Assembly: GCA_038110465.1 (NCBI GenBank)
Contig: JAYNJU010000001.1
Coordinates: 62,001-126,000 of the forward strand
Reading direction: 5' to 3'
Length of the DNA stretch: 64,000 nt
From: Marisimplicoccus sp038110465
Lineage (GTDB): Bacteria > Bacteroidota > Bacteroidia > Flavobacteriales > Flavobacteriaceae
Of this stretch, positions 58,719 through 64,000 are shown one piece after another (the first letter of the stretch is position 1; the number at the start of each line of letters is the position of its first letter). The translations under genes were made by a program, and so were the position numbers. The notes beneath the pieces are model-generated. The model saw nothing but the letters and a program-made list of their open reading frames with translations, was not told the DNA's origin and did not search any database.

Positions 58719-60331
58719 TGAGTAACCCAAAATATATTTTTGTAACTGGAGGTGTAACTTCATCACTTGGTAAAGGCATTATATCTGCTTCTTTGGCTAG
58801 ACTTCTGCAGTCTCAAGGGTTTAACGTTGCAATTCAAAAATTAGATCCTTACATTAATGTTGACCCAGGTACTTTAAACCCTTATGAACACGGTGAATGT
58901 TATGTGACTGAAGATGGAGCTGAGACTGATTTAGATCTTGGACACTATGAAAGATTTTTAAGTAAAAACACATCTCAAAGAAATAATGTAACTACTGGAA
59001 AAATATATCAGGATGTAATTGAAAAAGAAAGAAAAGGGGAGTTTCTAGGTAAAACTGTTCAAGTTATCCCTCACATAACTAACGAAATAAAAGAAAATAT
59101 TAGAAATCTTAATGAAAAAAATAACCTAGACATTATAATTACTGAAATTGGTGGTACAGTTGGTGATATCGAATCACTCCCATTTATAGAAGCGGTTAGA
59201 CAAGTAATTTATGAGGAAGGTCCTGAAAATGCTATGGTTATTCACCTAACATTAATTCCATACTTATCTGCGACTGGAGAATTAAAAACTAAACCAACTC
59301 AACATTCAGTTAAAACATTAATGGAGTTAGGTCTAAAAGCAGATGTATTAGTTTGCAGAAGTGAAAAAGAACTTTCTGATGAAATTAAAAGTAAACTTGC
59401 ACTTTTTTGTAACGTTAAATTAGACTGTGTAATTCAATCAATTGACGTAGAGACTATCTATGATGTTCCAATTAAAATGAGAGAAGAGGGTCTTGATAGA
59501 GTAACATTAAAAAAGTTATCATTAAAAGAATCAGAACCTGATCTAGATAAATGGAAAAATTTCTTACACAAATTAAAAAATCCTACACATCAAATAAATG
59601 TTGGGTTAGTAGGAAAATATGTTGAGTTAAGTGATTCCTACAAATCAATTCTAGAATCTTTAATTCATGCGGGTACAGAAAATGATGTCAAAGTGAAAGT
59701 AAACTCTATTCACTCGGAGTATTTGAATTTAGATAATATTGAAAAAGAATTATTTGAATTAGATGGAATAATTGTTGCTCCTGGATTTGGTCAAAGGGGT
59801 TTAGATGGAAAAATTTTATCTATTCAATATGCAAGAGTTAATAAAATTCCTTTTCTAGGTATTTGTTTAGGTATGCAAATGGCAGTAATAGAATACGCCA
59901 GAAATGTAAAAAAAATCAGATATGCAAGTTCTACTGAAATTTCAGAAAAGTGTAAAGACCCAGTCATTGATCTTATGATCTCTCAAAAAGTTATAGAGGA
60001 TAAAGGAGGAACTATGCGATTAGGAGCTTGGGATTGTCAATTAGATAAAAATTCTAAATCATATAAAATCTACAAGAAAAAACTAATTTCGGAAAGGCAT
60101 AGACATAGGTATGAGTTTAATAATGATTACTCTAAGAAAATTTTTGATAATAACTTTAAAGTGGCAGGATTTAATCCTGAAACTAATTTAGTTGAAATTA
60201 TAGAAAATACTGATCATCCTTGGTTTTTAGGAGTTCAGTTTCATCCAGAATATAAAAGTAGTGTTTACAATCCTCATCCAATTTTTGTAAACTTTGTAAA
60301 AGCTAGTCTTAAATATTATTTAAATAAATAA
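58718..60331 (+). CDS. pyrG: CTP synthase
   Basis: 537 residues from ATG 58718, starting MSNPKYIFVTGGVTSSLGKG, which is the family's usual N-terminus. The P-loop/synthetase domain includes KLDPYINVDPGTLNPYEHGECYVTEDG-type motifs (DPYINVDPGT and HGECYVTEDGAETD) and EIGGTVGDIES. The glutaminase domain has Cys383 in FLGICLGMQ and GVQFHPEY near the end. It amidates UTP to CTP. A longer frame from TTG 58691 was rejected because it begins inside the promoter box. yidC follows 2 bases after the stop. Confidence 0.97.
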   Translation: MSNPKYIFVTGGVTSSLGKGIISASLARLLQSQGFNVAIQKLDPYINVDPGTLNPYEHGECYVTEDGAETDLDLGHYERFLSKNTSQRNNVTTGKIYQDVIEKERKGEFLGKTVQVIPHITNEIKENIRNLNEKNNLDIIITEIGGTVGDIESLPFIEAVRQVIYEEGPENAMVIHLTLIPYLSATGELKTKPTQHSVKTLMELGLKADVLVCRSEKELSDEIKSKLALFCNVKLDCVIQSIDVETIYDVPIKMREEGLDRVTLKKLSLKESEPDLDKWKNFLHKLKNPTHQINVGLVGKYVELSDSYKSILESLIHAGTENDVKVKVNSIHSEYLNLDNIEKELFELDGIIVAPGFGQRGLDGKILSIQYARVNKIPFLGICLGMQMAVIEYARNVKKIRYASSTEISEKCKDPVIDLMISQKVIEDKGGTMRLGAWDCQLDKNSKSYKIYKKKLISERHRHRYEFNNDYSKKIFDNNFKVAGFNPETNLVEIIENTDHPWFLGVQFHPEYKSSVYNPHPIFVNFVKASLKYYLNK

Positions 60332-60333
60332 GT

Positions 60334-62106
60334 ATGGAAGAAAACAGATTTGATCCTCTTCAGTTTATAGGGTTTTTATTAATCTCAGCAATTTTAATGT
60401 TTTGGTTTTATGATAATCAATCAAATTACATAGAAAATCAACAAAATACAGATATTGATAACGTAGTTGAAATTGAAGAGGGTATTGTAGATATTGATGA
60501 AACTCTCGTTGAAGAAAGCACGGAGATAGATGACTTTAAAGAGGAATTAGTAACTCTTGAAAATTCTAAAATTTTAATTGAAATAAGTACAAAAGGTGCC
60601 CAAATTACTAAAATATTGCTCAAAGATTTTACTAATTATATTGATGATTCATTATTTCTAGTAAATGATAATAAATCTATTTTTAATTATAATATACCTT
60701 CAGGTAGAAACTCTCTTTTAAATACTCAAGACTTAAATTTTTCATTTGAATTTTTAAAAGAAAATTCAATTGTTAAGTTGACTTCTCTTGTAGATAGAAA
60801 TAGAACTTTAGAATATTTAATAAGTCTAGATGAAAACTCAAGTATAGTTCAATTTGATTTAAATATAGAAAATACAAATAATGAATCTGTAGAACTAAAC
60901 TGGGGTAGGGATTCTTTTAGAAACTCTAAAAGTATTGATTATGAAAATAGGTATACAGCATTATCTTATGGATTTGAGAATAATAAAGATTCATATTTAT
61001 CAGTTGCAGGTTCTACAAATAAAATAATTAATAATGTAGACTGGATTTCTTTTAGAGAGCATTTCTTTAGTTCTATTTTAATATTAAATAATCAATCTAA
61101 TAATGTCGAAATAAGCTCAGAGGATTTGTCAAGTAATGATTTATTAGATAAAGAGTTTACAAAAAGATTTTTTGCAAAAATTCCGCTGAATCTTGATTCA
61201 AATAGTAATTTAAGTTTTAGCATGTATTTTGGCCCTACAGACTATGAAATATTAAAAGAATATAATCTTAATTTAGAAAATTCAGTTCCAATTGGTTGGG
61301 GTATTTTTGGATGGTTAAATCGATTTATTTTCTTCCCTTTATTTTCATTTCTTACTAATTATTTTTCATACGGACTTTCAATTATTTTAATGACTATTAT
61401 AGTTAAAGTTGCTATTTCTCCTTTGACTTATAAATCTTATTTATCTCAAATTAAAATGAAAATTTTAAAACCTGAGCTTCAAATAATAAATGAAAAGTTT
61501 AAGGATGATCCTATGAAAAAGCAACAAGAAACAATGAATTTATACACTAAATCAGGAGCAAATCCAATGTCTGGATGTCTTCCAGCTTTACTTCAAATGC
61601 CAATTTTCTTTGCATTATTTACGTTTTTTCCAGTTGCCTTTGCTCTAAGACAAAAAAGTTTTCTTTGGGCAGATGATTTGTCATCATATGACTCAATACT
61701 AGATTTAGGTTTTTATATACCTTTATATGGAGACCATATTAGTTTATTTCCAATCTTAGCATCAATAGCTATATTTTTCTATACAAAAATGACTACTGGT
61801 GAGCAAATGATGTCTCCTTCTCAGACTGGGGGTGTAAATATGAAGGTTATAATGTATATGATGCCAGTAATGATGCTTTTCTTCTTTAATAATTATGCTA
61901 GTGGATTAAGCCTTTATTATTTTATATCTAATATTCTTACAATTATATTAATGTTGATTATTAAAAACTTCATAATTGATGACCAAAAAGTTCTTTCACA
62001 AATTGAAGAAAATAAAAAGAAACCACTTAAGGTTGGTGGGTTTAGAGCAAGATTACAAAAAGCTTTAGAAGAAGCTGAAAAACAAAAAAAACTTAGAGGT
62101 CAATAG
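60334..62106 (+). CDS. yidC: Membrane protein insertase YidC
   Basis: 590 residues, typical of Gram-negative YidC. An N-terminal helix (FIGFLLISAILMFWFY) anchors a large periplasmic beta-supersandwich domain (about 60-310). Then come the five-helix insertase core from about 330, with the FGWLNRFIFFPLFSFL, MTIIVKVAISPLTYKSYLSQ-like and GCLPALLQMPIFFALF landmarks. A basic C-terminal tail (GGFRARLQKALEEAEKQKK) can contact ribosomes. It inserts and folds inner-membrane proteins. The gene is coupled to pyrG and is followed by mnmA. Confidence 0.96.
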   Translation: MEENRFDPLQFIGFLLISAILMFWFYDNQSNYIENQQNTDIDNVVEIEEGIVDIDETLVEESTEIDDFKEELVTLENSKILIEISTKGAQITKILLKDFTNYIDDSLFLVNDNKSIFNYNIPSGRNSLLNTQDLNFSFEFLKENSIVKLTSLVDRNRTLEYLISLDENSSIVQFDLNIENTNNESVELNWGRDSFRNSKSIDYENRYTALSYGFENNKDSYLSVAGSTNKIINNVDWISFREHFFSSILILNNQSNNVEISSEDLSSNDLLDKEFTKRFFAKIPLNLDSNSNLSFSMYFGPTDYEILKEYNLNLENSVPIGWGIFGWLNRFIFFPLFSFLTNYFSYGLSIILMTIIVKVAISPLTYKSYLSQIKMKILKPELQIINEKFKDDPMKKQQETMNLYTKSGANPMSGCLPALLQMPIFFALFTFFPVAFALRQKSFLWADDLSSYDSILDLGFYIPLYGDHISLFPILASIAIFFYTKMTTGEQMMSPSQTGGVNMKVIMYMMPVMMLFFFNNYASGLSLYYFISNILTIILMLIIKNFIIDDQKVLSQIEENKKKPLKVGGFRARLQKALEEAEKQKKLRGQ

Positions 62107-62111
62107 ATCTT

Positions 62112-63302
62112 ATGAATAAAAGTAAAGTCGTTGTTGCTTTATCAGGTGGAGTAGATTCTAGTGTTGCTGCTTACCTTTTAAAAAACCAAGGTTATGATGT
62201 TATAGGGCTTTTTATGAAAAACTGGCATGATGAAAAAGTCACTATATCTGATGAATGCCCTTGGCTTGAAGATAGTAATGATGCAATGTTAGTAGCTAAT
62301 AAACTTAATATTCCTTTTCAAACAATTGACTTAAGTAAAGAATACAAGGAAAAAATAGTAGATTATATGTTTGAAGAATATTCTAAAGGAAATACTCCTA
62401 ATCCTGATATTTTGTGTAATAGAGAAATAAAGTTTGATGTTTTTATGAATATTTCACTTTCATTAGGAGCAGAATATGTTGCAACTGGACATTATAGTTC
62501 AATCAAAGAAGATAAGTCTCAAGGTTTTTCAAATTATCAACTTATTGCAGGAAAAGATAAGTCTAAAGATCAATCTTACTTTTTATGTCAATTAAACCAA
62601 GGTCAACTTAAGAGAATAATTTTTCCATTAGGTGAACTAAAAAAATCTGAAGTAAGAAAAATTGCAAAAGAAAATAATTTAATAACAGCTGAAAAAAAAG
62701 ATTCACAAGGCCTGTGTTTTATTGGAAAAGTTAGTTTGCCAGAATTTTTACAGCAGAGATTATCAAAAAAAGAAGGAGATGTAATTGAAATTCCAGCAAA
62801 TTCTGATATATATAATTCTAAAAATAAATTTTCAAATGAGATTGAAAGGTTAGACACTTTATCCAAAAGAAAAAATTACTCTAAAAATGATGGAAAAGTT
62901 ATAGGTAAACATAATGGAGCTCATTTTTACACTATTGGACAAAGAAAAGGTTTAAACATTGGAGGTTATAAAGAACCTTTATTTATATTATCAACCAATA
63001 CAAAGACTAATGAAATATTTGTTGGAGAAGGCAAACAGCACCCTGGATTATTAAAAAAAGTCTTAAAAGTTAAAATTTCAGAGCTGAATTGGGTAAATAA
63101 TTTGTATAATATATTGAATATAAGTACTTTAAAATTAAAAGCTAGAATAAGATACAGGCAAAAACTTCAAAAAATTAAACTATATCAAAACTCTGACTAT
63201 TTATATGTAGAATTTAAAGATTTTCAATCAGCAATAACGCCAGGTCAATTTTTAGCAATATACCTGAAAAATCAATTAATTGCCTCAGGTGTAATTCTTT
63301 AA
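62112..63302 (+). CDS. mnmA: tRNA-specific 2-thiouridylase MnmA
   Basis: 396 residues. The N-terminal PP-loop VVALSGGVDSSVAA binds ATP, and the catalytic cysteines are Cys102 in PDILCNREIKF and Cys202 in DSQGLCFIGK. FYTIGQRKGLNIGG and the C-terminal beta-barrel ending follow. It makes 2-thiouridine at position 34 of Lys, Glu and Gln tRNAs. An insert of about 40 residues (NSKNKFSNEIERLDTLSKRKNYSK region) before the GKHNGAHFYTIGQ motif is longer than I expect but remains in frame. Confidence 0.96.
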   Translation: MNKSKVVVALSGGVDSSVAAYLLKNQGYDVIGLFMKNWHDEKVTISDECPWLEDSNDAMLVANKLNIPFQTIDLSKEYKEKIVDYMFEEYSKGNTPNPDILCNREIKFDVFMNISLSLGAEYVATGHYSSIKEDKSQGFSNYQLIAGKDKSKDQSYFLCQLNQGQLKRIIFPLGELKKSEVRKIAKENNLITAEKKDSQGLCFIGKVSLPEFLQQRLSKKEGDVIEIPANSDIYNSKNKFSNEIERLDTLSKRKNYSKNDGKVIGKHNGAHFYTIGQRKGLNIGGYKEPLFILSTNTKTNEIFVGEGKQHPGLLKKVLKVKISELNWVNNLYNILNISTLKLKARIRYRQKLQKIKLYQNSDYLYVEFKDFQSAITPGQFLAIYLKNQLIASGVIL

Positions 63303-63321
63303 GTTTTTTTTTAAAAAAAAC
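63303..63321. other. Near-perfect T9/A8 palindrome after mnmA
   Basis: Directly after the mnmA stop, G-T9-A8-C forms a nearly perfect AT palindrome. It could be a bidirectional weak terminator or part of an upstream A/T element of the rpsL promoter. No GC-rich stem is present. Confidence 0.3.
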
Positions 63322-63356
63322 ATGCATTAATACGTACAATAACCAAAAAAAAATTT

Positions 63357-63364
63357 TAAATTTG
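63357..63364 (+). promoter_or_regulatory. -7 promoter element (TAAATTTG) of the rpsL operon
   Basis: A perfect TAnnTTTG followed by CACG lies 32 bases before the rpsL ATG and behind two A/T tracts (63303-63320 and an A9 at 63345-63353). The CACG extension is shared with the rpmB promoter. Confidence 0.75.
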
Positions 63365-63396
63365 CACGCTTTAATAAGGAATTTAATAATTATTGT

Positions 63397-63771
63397 ATGC
63401 CAACTATATCGCAATTAGTTAGAAAAGGTAGGACTTCACAAGTTAAGAAGAGTAAATCTGCTGCTCTAGATAAATCACCTCAAAAAAGAGGTGTTTGTAC
63501 TAGGGTTTATACAACTACTCCAAAAAAACCAAATTCAGCAATGCGAAAAGTTGCAAGGGTAAGACTAACTAATGGAAAAGAAGTTAATGCGTACATTCCT
63601 GGTGAAGGTCACAATCTACAAGAACATTCAATAGTTTTAGTTCGTGGTGGTCGTGTTAAAGATTTACCTGGTGTTAGATACCATATTGTTAGAGGAGCAT
63701 TAGACACAGCAGGTGTAGAAGGGAGACTTCAACGAAGGTCAAAATATGGTGGGAAAAAACCTAAAAAATAA
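63397..63771 (+). CDS. rpsL: 30S ribosomal protein S12 (uS12)
   Basis: 124 residues, normal length. The decoding-site loop TTPKKPNSAMRKVARVRL and the GGRVKDLPGVRYHIVRG segment are intact, with the streptomycin-related Lys residues in place. It begins the str operon; rpsG starts 7 bases after the stop. Confidence 0.98.
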   Translation: MPTISQLVRKGRTSQVKKSKSAALDKSPQKRGVCTRVYTTTPKKPNSAMRKVARVRLTNGKEVNAYIPGEGHNLQEHSIVLVRGGRVKDLPGVRYHIVRGALDTAGVEGRLQRRSKYGGKKPKK

Positions 63772-63778
63772 ACCATAG

Positions 63779-64000
63779 ATGAGAAAGAAACAATCCAAAA
63801 AAAGAGACCTTATTCCTGATCCTAAATTTAATGATCAATTAGTAACAAGATTTGTAAACAATCTTATGTTTCAAGGTAAGAAGTCAACTGCCTATAAAAT
63901 TTTTTATGATGCTATAGAAATCATTGAAAATAAAAAAGAAACTGACGAAAAAACATCTATAGAGTTGTGGAAAGATGCACTTTCAAATGTAATGCCACAT
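63779..64000 (+). CDS. rpsG: 30S ribosomal protein S7 (uS7), N-terminal part
   Basis: The frame from ATG 63779 runs off the window edge after 74 codons. The N-terminus RKKQSKKRDLIPDPKFND and the helix VTRFVNNLMFQGKKSTAYKIFYDA are characteristic of S7, which nucleates assembly of the 30S head. The rest, and presumably fusA, lies beyond the window. Confidence 0.96.
   Translation, partial: MRKKQSKKRDLIPDPKFNDQLVTRFVNNLMFQGKKSTAYKIFYDAIEIIENKKETDEKTSIELWKDALSNVMPH

Overview
The window reads as an AT-rich chromosome segment from a flavobacterium-like member of the Bacteroidota, probably marine. The grounds are a SusC/SusD pair, promoters of the TAnnTTTG type, almost no Shine-Dalgarno sequences, bacillithiol synthesis (BshC), a bL33-linked DUF4295 protein, a PBP1/LysM protein beside guaA, and the tuf - tRNA-Trp - secE - nusG - rplKAJL - rpoBC block typical of this phylum. 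A run of 100 N inside a tandem repeat (50135-50234) shows that this is a draft assembly. No insertion sequence, prophage, rRNA operon or CRISPR array was seen, and no gap between genes exceeds 300 bases.

Layout. (1) 1-6351: the end of a carbohydrate-use locus, with a sugar-porter MFS fragment, a PfkB/fructokinase-type kinase with a TTG start, SusC and SusD, closed by a strong terminator. (2) 6380-18076: five consecutive lipoprotein genes. Three are ~1,080-residue FG-GAP/VCBS plus ASPIC/UnbV proteins, one is an unknown 190-residue lipoprotein, and the last is a vanadium-haloperoxidase/PAP2-type enzyme. This is the least explained and most distinctive part of the window. (3) 18079-24822: accessory and housekeeping genes: an SGLT-like symporter, cupin, two SDRs (one without the usual YxxxK), GNAT, rlmN, small membrane and DCC proteins, and three very small genes of 36, 39 and 50 codons. 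(4) 24910-37462: tuf, tRNA-Trp, secE, nusG, rplKAJL and rpoBC, with a hairpin between rplL and rpoB and an acidic tandem-repeat tail on L10. (5) 37471-50302: idi, queD/PTPS, envelope proteins, an S1/P1 nuclease, htpG, a second SSS transporter, recR, a 2-oxoacid dehydrogenase E2, a DnaQ-like exonuclease, an FAH-family hydrolase, a CinA-type amidase, then rpmB-rpmG-DUF4295 with another acidic repeat tail. (6) 50400-64000: a sortilin/BNR-propeller protein, bshC, guaA, an unknown conserved protein, the PBP1/LysM protein, pyrG, yidC, mnmA, rpsL and the start of rpsG.

Regulation. Perfect or near-perfect TAnnTTTG boxes can be read upstream of many genes. In at least three cases (the haloperoxidase-like gene, recR and guaA) the box lies only 3-4 bases before the ATG, which predicts leaderless mRNAs. 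Several starts are best placed downstream of longer alternative frames (S1/P1 nuclease, guaA, pyrG, DCC protein). All functions come from reading translations and motifs by eye. No database search was run.
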